DNA from: an uncultured Prevotella sp.
GTDB lineage: Bacteria > Bacteroidota > Bacteroidia > Bacteroidales > Bacteroidaceae
Direction: 5' to 3'
Assembly: GCA_900547005.1 (NCBI GenBank)
Contig: URER01000021.1
Location: 1 to 41,717, forward strand
Length of the DNA: 41,717 nucleotides
Positions 25,068 through 32,529 of this stretch are shown one piece after another (position 1 is the stretch's first letter; each line of letters begins with the position of its first letter). The notes under the pieces are model-generated. The model saw nothing but the letters and a program-made list of their open reading frames with translations, had not been told where the DNA came from and searched no databases. A program made the position numbers and the translations under genes.

Positions 25068-25481
25068 ATGGAAAAATATAATATTTTATTTCGAGGATAT
25101 AGGCGAGACTGCAACAAAGCTGGATTACCTACATATAGTGGCATTTATATTGTTTATCGCTGCACTTTTAATCAAGAAAAACAAACAGTTAGTTTAAAAG
25201 AACTCCTTTATATAGGTCAAGCTCAAAATATACAAGAGCGAATATCTAAACATGATAAGCGTCAAATGTTCATTGATGCAGCAAAGGAAGGTGAACAAAT
25301 TTGCTACTCTTATGCAGAAGTGGACAAACAAGATTTAGATATTATAGAGAATGCATTAATTTTTGCGCAGAAGCCTATATTAAATGACAGGTTGAAAGAT
25401 TCTTATAATTACAAACCTGCACACTTTAACGTTGAAGGACAGTGCGCATTACTAGATTATACTGATTTTTCAATAGAATAA
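25068..25481 (+). CDS. GIY-YIG nuclease-domain protein
   Basis: The 137-residue protein is essentially a single GIY-YIG domain: GIY at residues 25-27, YIG at 48-50, the conserved Arg58 in IQERISKH, the metal-binding Glu94 in DIIENALIF and PILN with Asn106. All the catalytic residues I would expect are present, so it should be an active Mg-dependent endonuclease. There is no extra DNA-binding domain, unlike homing endonucleases, which makes an unusual target or partner likely. It lies 4 bp before the cyclase-like gene and is visibly AT-rich compared with the element's backbone. Together they may form a defence module; this is inference from the pairing and the mobile context. Confidence 0.82.
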   Translation: MEKYNILFRGYRRDCNKAGLPTYSGIYIVYRCTFNQEKQTVSLKELLYIGQAQNIQERISKHDKRQMFIDAAKEGEQICYSYAEVDKQDLDIIENALIFAQKPILNDRLKDSYNYKPAHFNVEGQCALLDYTDFSIE

Positions 25482-25485
25482 TATC

Positions 25486-26232
25486 ATGAATGCGCCAAAA
25501 CAACTTACCATAAAGAAACACCATCCTTATACCCCCAAGTGGTCAACGGATTCTGAACGGTTAATTTTATATGCTGATTTTATGGGGTTTAAGAACAGAG
25601 TATTAGGTAAACCTCATGAGGAACTAAAAAAAGAGTTGATTGATTTTCATGAAAAATGGGTAAAACGGACAAGTCCATTAAAAGCAGGTGGACACCTGCA
25701 GTTTGTGCAATTTTCGGATTCGATTCTTATTGCTGTAAATGGTAGTGATGAAAAAAAGTTTAATTTACTATCCAAAGCAGCAATTTGCTTGATGCACGTT
25801 GCAATGAGTATGCAGCTACCTATTAAGGGAGTCATTGCTCAAGGAATTTTCTCATATGACAAAGAAAATGAATTATATTTTGGCAAGCCATTAGTTGACG
25901 CTTATTTGCTGCATGAGGAACTAAAATATTATGGGATAGTTGTGCATAATACCGCAGAGAAAACAATAAAAAAGTACCAAAATTCCAATAACCCATATAC
26001 AAATACTCCAATATATATAGAAAGGGGACGAACAGCACACTATCATTTATGTTGGAATTTGATAAATCAGCAGCTTTCCCCAGAAAATATTACATCTCAA
26101 TGTAAAAAATGGATTGAAGATATTGCAGAAAGGGTTTCAGGATATCCAAGAATTTATGTTGATAGAACTATTGAGATATTAGAAACTGACGAAAGGGAAT
26201 TCTCTCTTAAAGAAGAACATAATGCTGAATAG
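25486..26232 (+). CDS. Class III nucleotide cyclase-like protein
   Basis: The 248-residue protein shows the core of a class III adenylate/guanylate cyclase-type fold. ADFMGF has the first metal Asp (31), and VQFSDSILIA has the second (78), 47 residues later as in true cyclases. IKGVIAQGIFSYDKENELYFGKPLVDAYLLHE (113-144) corresponds to the RGxIAxG...GpalvxAyeLE segment of prokaryotic cyclase-like proteins. I cannot identify base-specifying residues. It follows the GIY-YIG gene by 4 bp. In Pycsar immunity a related cyclase makes cyclic CMP or UMP, but the usual TIR or membrane effector with a cNMP-binding domain is missing here. A nuclease activated in another way is possible. A terminator follows at 26249. 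Confidence 0.65.
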   Translation: MNAPKQLTIKKHHPYTPKWSTDSERLILYADFMGFKNRVLGKPHEELKKELIDFHEKWVKRTSPLKAGGHLQFVQFSDSILIAVNGSDEKKFNLLSKAAICLMHVAMSMQLPIKGVIAQGIFSYDKENELYFGKPLVDAYLLHEELKYYGIVVHNTAEKTIKKYQNSNNPYTNTPIYIERGRTAHYHLCWNLINQQLSPENITSQCKKWIEDIAERVSGYPRIYVDRTIEILETDEREFSLKEEHNAE

Positions 26233-26248
26233 TTACTTACCGTTAAAT

Positions 26249-26283
26249 AAAATGCAGAAAAAAATTCTCTTCTGCATTTTATT
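26249..26283 (+). terminator. Terminator of the nuclease/cyclase pair
   Basis: AAAATGCAGAA (26249-26259) pairs perfectly with TTCTGCATTTT (26270-26280), and the T-rich run continues with ATTTTT. Confidence 0.8.
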
Positions 26284-26320
26284 TTTAAAAGAAATGTATT
26301 ATCTTTGTGATATAGACGAG

Positions 26321-26425
26321 ATGCCAAGAAAGCATATCAAAGCAGAATACAGCAACAAGAACGGTTGGCAACTCATTACCTCAAAATCAGGCAATCTACC
26401 CAAAGTCCTTATTATAAAGGGATAA
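26321..26425 (+). CDS. Possible 34-residue small protein at the right end of the element
   Basis: A TATCTTTG -7 box (26300-26307) lies 13 bp before an ATG that opens a 34-codon frame (MPRKHIKAEYSNKNGWQLIT, ending KVLIIKG). It is basic, not hydrophobic and matches nothing I know. It ends 5 bp before the attR repeat. It may be a real small gene, the truncated start of a gene cut by the element's end, or chance. The promoter box is the only positive evidence. Confidence 0.3.
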   Translation: MPRKHIKAEYSNKNGWQLITSKSGNLPKVLIIKG

Positions 26426-26429
26426 AGAA

Positions 26430-26453
26430 ATTATTCCAAACTTACGAAAAATC
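26430..26453 (-). other. Candidate attR, with the displaced -33 box just outside
   Basis: It is the direct-repeat partner of 15246-15269 (20 of 24 identical) and contains GTAAGTTTG on the minus strand. Exactly 19 bp upstream on that strand lies TTTG (26464-26467), the standard -33 distance for a Bacteroidota promoter. The -33 half of the macroglobulin promoter therefore seems to have been left here when the element inserted. The stretch 26454-26650 holds no gene. Confidence 0.6.
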
Positions 26454-26650
26454 AGATATACCGCAAATAATTTGCCTCAAAACCTACTCAGCCCTAACAT
26501 TCCACAACATTCGTTGCGTTTTCACAACCAAAATTCATAGTTTTTATAGGCTTTTGACCGGACGTTTACAGCCGTTTCAGGGTCCCATTCATATCTAATC
26601 GTGGCTCATCCGATAAATACAGGGGACAACCTATTTCGGTCGAACAGCAT

Positions 26651-26790
26651 AGTACTATGGCACAATACTTTAGTAATTTGGGCGCAGTACTCGAGTAATT
26701 TGGGCGCAGTACTCGAGTAATTCCGGCCTGATTACTCAAGTATTTTGGCTTCAGTACCGGAGTAATCCGGCCTTAAATACTCTGAGCATG
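26651..26790. repeat. Array of 22-23 bp palindromic units (AGTACTCGAGTAAT type)
   Basis: Units start at 26664, 26686, 26708, 26731, 26753 and 26776, a period of 22-23 bp; a lone AGTACT at 26651 precedes them. The typical unit is AGTACTcgAGTAAT followed by a GGGC or CGGCC block. The core is nearly palindromic around CTCGAG. Before the element inserted, this array lay between the helicase gene and the macroglobulin promoter. It is closely related to 36638-36770 and more loosely to 7482-7586. Confidence 0.75.
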
Positions 26791-26845
26791 GCGTAAAGTG
26801 TGTGCAAAGGGCGACATAATATCTAATAAAAGACTTCCACTATAT

Positions 26846-29038
26846 TTATTGGGTAAGCCCCTTTCTTGCCCTCTCGGCAATCACAAAATAGATGTCGCCA
26901 TATGTAATCTTCGACGGACAAAGTTCCTTGATTGTCGACAATGTGGCATCGCTGCCCGCACTCTCTATCGCCTCATTCACGATGGCCTGGGTATCAGACG
27001 TGATGAAATCGGTCACGGGGAGGTCGCCCGACTCGACGAAACGGGCAAGATGCTTGATGACGGTTTGGGAGGAAAGTCCCCGCTCCGAGACTATGGCAGC
27101 AATGTTCTTACCCTCACGATACAAGCGCAGGGTGATGTCGAATGTGGACTCCTTCGGCTCTTTCGGCTTCTTCGATGCCGACTCTTTCTTGGTCTTGCGC
27201 GCGCTTTTGCTTTTCCGTGAGCTGTCGCCGAAGGAATCGAGTATTGCCAACTGCTTGGAGTTGAGATATTTCGTAACACTGAAACCGTCATCGGCAATAT
27301 CCCGAAGCAATAACTTCTTGGCAATATAAATCTGGCGAAGCTCCACAAACGTGGTTTCGAGACGGCGCGCGGCCTCCTTGCTCGTTACTTTCATGCCGGC
27401 GGTCTTGGAAAGAACCGGGTCTAAGACGGCCGATATGGCATCGTGGAAATAGTCGGCGCTGCGGCGTATGCGTTCCTGAAAATCATCGGCCAGCAGACTG
27501 TCGTGTACCATGCGCGATATTACGGTGGTCCACTTCGCGGCAACATCCACGACTTTCGTGCCAATCTCGGCCATCGCCTCCTTATGGGCTGTTACGAGGA
27601 GCGGACTGTTCTTGCTGAAAAACTCTATCATCACGCGGCAAAGAGCCTCCTCGCTGTTGGCTATGTCGGAGAAATCGAACAGCTCGATGAGCAGGAAACG
27701 ATAGTATTCCTCTTTCAGTCGGGGCAGCACGGACACGCTTTGGGCAGTGATTTCCTCCTGATTACTGATATATGAGGTTACGCGCGGGTCGCAGATGATG
27801 TTCCTTTCGTGGATAGGCGACGAGAGGACGAGGCCGGAAAGGCTCTTGCAGCGGCTCAGAGCGACATATACCTGACCGGAAGCGAACGAGAGTTGGGCGT
27901 CAATGATGGCGCGGTCGAACGTCAGGCCCTGACTCTTATGAATCGTGATGGCCCAGGCAAGACGCAGGGGAAACTGCCTGAACACGCCTTGTATGTCGGT
28001 TTCTATCTCCTTTGTCTTCTCGTTGAGCACGTACTTGGCGTTTTCCCAGTCCTGCGGCATCACTTCTATCGGCTCACTGTCGCCCGAACAGAGCACGCGA
28101 ATGGTGTCGTCGTCGAGATAAACGATACGGCCGATGCGCCCATTGTAGTAGCGGTGGTCGGGAGACGGGTCGTTTTTGAGGAACATCACCTGTGCGCCGA
28201 CCTTTAGTTCGAGGCTCTGCGGGGCGGGATAGGAATATTCGGGGAACGTACCCTGTATCTCGGCGGCATAGGTAAACGGTTGTGTAGAGAGTTTTTCCAG
28301 TTCTTTCTGGTTGTGGTTGTCGGCGATGTTGTTGTGAGTGGTGAGGCGTATATAGCCATCTTCTGACTTGGGGCTGAAACCGGGAATATATCTGCCGTTG
28401 AGCGTTGTGAGGTCTTGCGGCAGCAGCTTCCCGTCGCGGATATGATTCAGGATATCAATGAAAGCCGTGTCTTGCTGGCGATATACCTTTTTCAACTCAA
28501 TCGTAACATAGTCGGTGAGTTGCAGGGCATGGCTGCCAAAGAAATAAGGAGTGTCGTAGAACGGTGCGAGGATGCGCTCGTCTTCGGGCGTTACTACGGG
28601 CGTGAGCTGCTGCAGGTCGCCTATCATCAGAAGCTGCACGCCGCCGAAAGGCCGTCCGTGGTCGCGGAAACGCCGCAGCACGGAGTCGATGGCATCGAGC
28701 AAGTCGCTGCGCACCATACTGATTTCGTCGATTACGAGAATGTCAAGGGTGCGCAAAATCTTGCGTTTCTCCTTGCCGAAGTCATATCGGTTCTTGCTCA
28801 CGCTGTTGGGAACGTATGGGGAAAGGGGCAGTTGGAAGAAGGAATGGATGGTAACTCCGCCGGCATTTATGGCTGCCACGCCCGTCGGGGCGACTACAAT
28901 CATGCGCTTGCGGCTCTCGGCGGCAAGGCGCTTCAGGAATGTTGTCTTTCCTGTTCCGGCCTTACCGGTAAGGAAAATGCTCTTACCCGTGTTCTCAACG
29001 AAGTCCCATGCATTGTTCAACTCTTTGTTTGTCTCCAT
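26846..29038 (-). CDS. PIF1-like/RecD-like DNA helicase with C-terminal helix-turn-helix
   Basis: The 730-residue SF1 helicase shows Walker A in LTGKAGTGKTTFLK (about residues 23-36), motif Ia VVAPTGVAAINAGG, Walker B ILVIDEISMVRSD near 105, GDLQQLTPV, and the C-terminal helicase motifs TIHKSQGLTFDRA and VALSRCKSLSG near 370-400. A basic Ser/Lys-rich linker (about 600-630) precedes a helix-turn-helix region (TLRLYREGKNIAAIVSERGLSSQTVIKHL). This architecture is common in Bacteroidetes and probably serves replication fork or G-quadruplex processing; that role is inferred from the PIF1 family. The promoter box TACTTTTG lies at 29059-29066 on the minus strand. The frame ends just beside the repeat array. 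Confidence 0.88.
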   Translation of the reverse strand: METNKELNNAWDFVENTGKSIFLTGKAGTGKTTFLKRLAAESRKRMIVVAPTGVAAINAGGVTIHSFFQLPLSPYVPNSVSKNRYDFGKEKRKILRTLDILVIDEISMVRSDLLDAIDSVLRRFRDHGRPFGGVQLLMIGDLQQLTPVVTPEDERILAPFYDTPYFFGSHALQLTDYVTIELKKVYRQQDTAFIDILNHIRDGKLLPQDLTTLNGRYIPGFSPKSEDGYIRLTTHNNIADNHNQKELEKLSTQPFTYAAEIQGTFPEYSYPAPQSLELKVGAQVMFLKNDPSPDHRYYNGRIGRIVYLDDDTIRVLCSGDSEPIEVMPQDWENAKYVLNEKTKEIETDIQGVFRQFPLRLAWAITIHKSQGLTFDRAIIDAQLSFASGQVYVALSRCKSLSGLVLSSPIHERNIICDPRVTSYISNQEEITAQSVSVLPRLKEEYYRFLLIELFDFSDIANSEEALCRVMIEFFSKNSPLLVTAHKEAMAEIGTKVVDVAAKWTTVISRMVHDSLLADDFQERIRRSADYFHDAISAVLDPVLSKTAGMKVTSKEAARRLETTFVELRQIYIAKKLLLRDIADDGFSVTKYLNSKQLAILDSFGDSSRKSKSARKTKKESASKKPKEPKESTFDITLRLYREGKNIAAIVSERGLSSQTVIKHLARFVESGDLPVTDFITSDTQAIVNEAIESAGSDATLSTIKELCPSKITYGDIYFVIAERARKGLTQ

Positions 29039-29058
29039 ACGTTATCTTTTTAGAGATA

Positions 29059-29066
29059 CAAAAGTA
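29059..29066 (-). promoter_or_regulatory. -7 promoter box of the helicase
   Basis: On the minus strand TACTTTTG fits TAnnTTTG, 20 bp before the helicase ATG. Confidence 0.5.
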
Positions 29067-29106
29067 AGGCTTTTATGTAAAAAAGACAAAAACAAACGGG
29101 AATCTT

Positions 29107-29137
29107 TTTGAGTATATTCCTTTATTTCTTATTTTTG
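29107..29137 (+). promoter_or_regulatory. Complete Bacteroidota promoter of bcp
   Basis: TTTG (29107-29110), 19 bp, then TATTTTTG (29130-29137): both halves match the -33/-7 consensus with standard spacing. It would give a leader of about 110 nt before the ATG at 29259. Confidence 0.7.
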
Positions 29138-29258
29138 TATCCGTATTGACGGATGGGCAATATGCCATCGCCGGAGAAATGATATGCCGACAGTAAAAGA
29201 GTTATATGCAATTATCAAACAAGCATTATAATAATAACAAAACAAACATTATAAGATT

Positions 29259-29708
29259 ATGAACATTGGAGACAAAGCGCCCGAGATACTGGGACAAGAC
29301 GAGAACGGGAATGTAATAAAACTGAGTGATTATGCGGGCAAGAAGGTGGTGCTTTACTTCTATCCGAAAGACAGCACGCCGGGATGCACTAATCAGGCTT
29401 GCAACTTGCGCGACAACTACGCCGAACTGCGTGCAGCCGGCTATGAGGTCATCGGCGTGAGTGTGCAGGACGGGAAATCGCACAAGAAGTTTATCGAGAA
29501 GAACAGCCTGCCTTTCCCGCTCATTGCCGACACGGAAAAGGTGCTGAACGAGGCTTTCGGCGTGTGGGGTGAGAAGTCGATGTGTGGCCGTAAGTATTTC
29601 GGTACGTTCCGCACAACCTTTATCATTAACGAGTCAGGCATCATTGAGCGCATCATTACACCGAAAGAGGTGAAGGTGAAAGAACACGCAAGCCAGATAT
29701 TGGGCTAA
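29259..29708 (+). CDS. bcp: Thioredoxin-dependent thiol peroxidase (Bcp/PrxQ)
   Basis: The 149-residue atypical 2-Cys peroxiredoxin reduces hydrogen peroxide and organic peroxides with electrons from thioredoxin in the cytoplasm. It shows FYPKDSTPGCTNQACNLRD, in which the peroxidatic Cys (GCT) and the resolving Cys five residues later are both present, as in E. coli Bcp. It also shows VIGVSVQDGKSHKKFI, PFPLIADTEK and FRTTFIINESGII. The length is exactly that of the family. It is a single-gene unit with its own full promoter at 29107 and a bidirectional terminator at 29774. A peroxidase is expected in an aerotolerant anaerobe. Confidence 0.95.
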   Translation: MNIGDKAPEILGQDENGNVIKLSDYAGKKVVLYFYPKDSTPGCTNQACNLRDNYAELRAAGYEVIGVSVQDGKSHKKFIEKNSLPFPLIADTEKVLNEAFGVWGEKSMCGRKYFGTFRTTFIINESGIIERIITPKEVKVKEHASQILG

Positions 29709-29773
29709 GATTGCTCCGGATGTAATACGAGATTACTGCGACAAAGGATTGCGGTAAACAGGAAAAAGAAATA

Positions 29774-29837
29774 AAAAAAGGTGTATCAAAAGAAAGTAAA
29801 GCCGAACTTGGCAACCTTCCTTTGATACACCTTTTTA
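29774..29837. terminator. Bidirectional terminator between bcp and the MFS transporter gene
   Basis: The A-rich arm at 29774-29790 (AAAAAGGTGTATCAAA) pairs with TTTGATACACCTTTTT (29821-29836). It has T-runs on either strand, so it serves the two converging genes. Confidence 0.85.
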
Positions 29838-29854
29838 TATTAATGACTTAGATA

Positions 29855-31312
29855 TTAGTCTTCGAGAACAATCGGTTTGTACTTCGGAACGAGTGTCTTC
29901 ATTATCACCCAACCGATGAGATAAGCCACGGCGCAAATACAGAACACTATCATATAGCCTGCCGGCTTGCCGTCGAAACCGAAGAATGTGAACGCTTTGC
30001 CTTGCTCTTCTGCGTATGTGAATAGCACGCCGGAGCCTTTATTGATAAGGAACGAGCCTACTCCACCAGCCATAGCACCAATACCGGTAATGGAAGCAAT
30101 GGTGCTCTTCGGGAACATATCGCCGATTGTAGAGAACAGGTTGGCACTCCAAGCCTGATGGCCTGCACCAACAAGACCGATAATGATTGCCGGCCACCAT
30201 GCGGAATAAGCTCCGAGAGGCTGTGCGACAAGCGCGAGAATCGGGAAACAAGCAAAGATGAGCATCGCACGCATACGGCCTGCGTATGGATTCATGCCTT
30301 TCTTGTCGACGAAATATGTAGGAAGATAACCGCCACCGATACTCAATATGGTAACAATAGCGTAAAGGGTGAAAATCAATGCGATTGCCATTGGCGAATC
30401 GGAAGCGTAGCCGTACTGGTCGGAGAAGTATGCCGGAGCCCAGAACAGGAAGAACCACCACACGCCATCGGTCATAAACTTACCCATAATGAACGACCAT
30501 GTCTGGCGATACTGGAAGCATTTGAAGAACGGAATGGTCTTTTCTTCCGTCTCCGCAGCCTCGCTCTTAACCTCAGAAAGGTCGTTGTCCTGCTCGATAT
30601 AGTTGAGCTCGACCTCGTTCACACGCTTATTCTTGTTTGGTTTGTCGTAGAGGAACACCCATAGTCCCATCCAGACATAACCCAAGGCACCGATGATGAT
30701 GAACGCCATCTCCCATCCCCAAGCGCGGGCAAGAAGCGGAATAGTTGCCGGAGCAGCCAAAGCGCCGACTGACGCGCCTGCATTGAAGATGCTGGTGGCG
30801 AACGCACGGTCTTTCTTCGGGAAGTATTCAGCCGTCACCTTGATAGCTGCGGGGAAGTTACCGGCCTCACCAAGAGCGAGAACCATACGACAGAAGAGGA
30901 ACAACCACACGCTGACAGAAGCGATGGCAAGCGCTACTTGCGAGCCGGCCTTGACAGCACGGAGAGCCTCAATGCTTCCTACGCCTTCGATTTGCATTGT
31001 CACCCAACCGCAACCTGCGTGCAAGCAAGCACCGGTAGACCATATAAATATAGCCCAAAGATAACCTTTCTTTGTACCCATCCAGTCGATAAACTTACCT
31101 GCGAAAAGACAGGCAAAAGCGTAAAATATAGAGAAAAGTCCCGTGATAGTTCCGTAATCACTGTCTGTCCAGTGGAATTCGGGAGCTATAAAGTCCTTCC
31201 ATGTGAGAGACAAGACCTGACGGTCCATGTAATTTACCGTTGTAGCGAAGAAGAGCATCGCACATATTACCCAACGGAAATTGGTCATTTTGCTTGTTTG
31301 AATAGGTGCCAT
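29855..31312 (-). CDS. MFS transporter, hexuronate/anion:cation symporter type
   Basis: The 485-residue protein has about 12 membrane segments and the MFS signature: VNYMDRQVLSL in the first helix region, FAGKFIDWMGTKKGY (motif A) near residue 75 and LALGEAGNFPAAIKVTAEYFPKKDRAFATSIFNAG near 170. This pattern is that of the ACS (ExuT/UhpT-like) subfamily, which imports sugar acids such as glucuronate and galacturonate. A soluble loop of about 40 residues lies between the two six-helix halves (about 225-260). It is the last gene of a minus-strand group with the PTS-IIC-like gene and kduI, which points to uronate uptake. Specificity is inferred from context. Confidence 0.85.
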   Translation of the reverse strand: MAPIQTSKMTNFRWVICAMLFFATTVNYMDRQVLSLTWKDFIAPEFHWTDSDYGTITGLFSIFYAFACLFAGKFIDWMGTKKGYLWAIFIWSTGACLHAGCGWVTMQIEGVGSIEALRAVKAGSQVALAIASVSVWLFLFCRMVLALGEAGNFPAAIKVTAEYFPKKDRAFATSIFNAGASVGALAAPATIPLLARAWGWEMAFIIIGALGYVWMGLWVFLYDKPNKNKRVNEVELNYIEQDNDLSEVKSEAAETEEKTIPFFKCFQYRQTWSFIMGKFMTDGVWWFFLFWAPAYFSDQYGYASDSPMAIALIFTLYAIVTILSIGGGYLPTYFVDKKGMNPYAGRMRAMLIFACFPILALVAQPLGAYSAWWPAIIIGLVGAGHQAWSANLFSTIGDMFPKSTIASITGIGAMAGGVGSFLINKGSGVLFTYAEEQGKAFTFFGFDGKPAGYMIVFCICAVAYLIGWVIMKTLVPKYKPIVLED

Positions 31313-31443
31313 TTTATTTTTTTTGAAAGTTTAGATTATATGAGTCGGAGACTATTTCATATTGCCGGATGATAAAAAACAGACTTAGAAAAAGCCGGGA
31401 CTCAATGTTTTAATAATTAGTTTTACGTTATGACAAGGTAGTT

Positions 31444-31475
31444 TTGGCTTATCCCCGGTTACGGGAATAAGCCAA
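31444..31475. terminator. Hairpin after kduI
   Basis: TTGGCTTAT (31444-31452) pairs with ATAAGCCAA (31467-31475), with CCC/GGG added inside. It starts just after the kduI stop. On the minus strand no T-run follows, so it may be an mRNA-stabilising or partial termination hairpin rather than a strong terminator. Confidence 0.5.
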
Positions 31476-31481
31476 AAAAGT

Positions 31482-32414
31482 TTATTTAAGATCGATTACC
31501 TTTATCTTATCCATATCGCCATAGTCGAGGTTTTCGCCCGCCATACCCCATATAAACATATAGTTATAGGTAGCTGAAGCAGCGTGGATAGACCACTCCG
31601 GCGACATGATAGCCTGCTCGTTGTGCAGCCAAACCACACGACTCTCCTGCGGTTCGCCCATCACATGACATACGGTATTGCCCTCGGGAAGGTTGAAATA
31701 ATAGTAAGCCTCGATGCGGCGGCCGTGTGTATGAGGCGGCATTGTGTTCCAAACAGAACCGGGAGCAAGGATAGTGAGTCCCATCTGAAGCTGGCATGGA
31801 CCTTCCTGAAGCACGTTGTTCACTATAAGCTGGTTGATTTCGCGTTTGTTACTCTCTTCCATAGAACCAGCCTTGATTACGTTTGCCTTCAAAGACTGAA
31901 TCTTTCCGTTCTTACGGCCGTCAAGAGTAATCCACTGTGTCTTATAAGCCTTGTGCGCTGTGGCTGAGTTGAGATAGAACTTTGCCGGTTTTGAAGCGTC
32001 CTTTGAACGGAAAATGACTTCCTTCTTGCCACGTCCCACATACAGAGCTTCCTTGAAATTCAACGGATATTCGGTTCCGTCAACTACTACTGTGCCTTCT
32101 CCTCCGGTGTTGATGATACCAAGCTCGCGGCTAAAGAGGAAGTACTCAGCCTTCAACGGGTCGATGGTCTCGAGCTTGAGTTCCTTTGTTACAGGCACAG
32201 CGCCACCGAAAACAAAGCGGTCATACATTGAATAAGTAAGCGTAATCTGGTCATTCACCATTACCTTCTCCATGACAAAGCGGTCGCGAAGGGTCTGTGT
32301 GTCGTAGTGTTTTACGTCGGCCGGATGACAAGCGGTCTGTGTCTGATAAACTGTCTGAGCAGACACTGCCATAGCACCCATAGCGAGTGCGATTGACAAA
32401 AATACTTTCTTCAT
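31482..32414 (-). CDS. kduI: KduI-type 5-dehydro-4-deoxyglucuronate isomerase with signal peptide
   Basis: The 310-residue cupin-fold isomerase converts 5-dehydro-4-deoxy-D-glucuronate to 2,5-diketo-3-deoxygluconate during breakdown of pectin or glycosaminoglycan. Family features are RDRFVMEKV, GGAVPVTKELKLE, FLFSRELGIINTGGEG, and the zinc-site segment MPPHTHGRRIEAYYYFNL with the second His region SPEWSIHAA. KduI proteins are about 280 residues and cytoplasmic. This one has an extra N-terminus, MKKVFLSIALAMGAMAVSAQ, that reads as a typical signal peptide, so it should be periplasmic or outer-membrane associated. It lies in the middle of the uronate cluster, 115 bp after the permease gene and 169 bp before the MFS transporter gene. 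Confidence 0.9.
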   Translation of the reverse strand: MKKVFLSIALAMGAMAVSAQTVYQTQTACHPADVKHYDTQTLRDRFVMEKVMVNDQITLTYSMYDRFVFGGAVPVTKELKLETIDPLKAEYFLFSRELGIINTGGEGTVVVDGTEYPLNFKEALYVGRGKKEVIFRSKDASKPAKFYLNSATAHKAYKTQWITLDGRKNGKIQSLKANVIKAGSMEESNKREINQLIVNNVLQEGPCQLQMGLTILAPGSVWNTMPPHTHGRRIEAYYYFNLPEGNTVCHVMGEPQESRVVWLHNEQAIMSPEWSIHAASATYNYMFIWGMAGENLDYGDMDKIKVIDLK

Positions 32415-32529
32415 ATCTTTAATTTGTTTATTGATTACGTAGTTTTATTATCGGGAAGTGACGTTCACATATAAATGGACTTGCATTTGCATATCAACAG
32501 ATTCGCGTTTGCGCCACTCCCAGTATTTA

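Larger units (their letters stand above)
15246..26453 (+). mobile_element. Integrative mobilizable element with Hxs and nuclease/cyclase cargo
   Basis: The element is about 11.2 kb, bounded by 24-bp imperfect direct repeats at 15246-15269 and 26430-26453. Backbone genes run on the plus strand: IntDOT-type integrase, small DNA-binding-like protein, SF3-type helicase, Toprim primase, oriT-like repeat and MobV relaxase. There are no type IV secretion or coupling genes, so it must be mobilized by a helper. Cargo is the hxsDBCA operon (21.7-24.9 kb) and the GIY-YIG/cyclase-like pair (25.1-26.2 kb). The cargo is clearly more AT-rich than the backbone, which suggests a separate origin. The ends were inferred by eye from the repeats and have not been checked against an empty site. 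Confidence 0.75.

Noticed and set aside
25068..25481. Homing endonuclease or intron-encoded GIY-YIG enzyme
   Set aside because: There is no intron or interrupted gene around it and no DNA-binding extension after the catalytic domain.
25068..26232. Standard Pycsar or CBASS system
   Set aside because: No cyclic-nucleotide-binding effector (TIR, membrane or Cap-type) is present and the second protein is only cyclase-like; the claim was limited to a candidate new pair.
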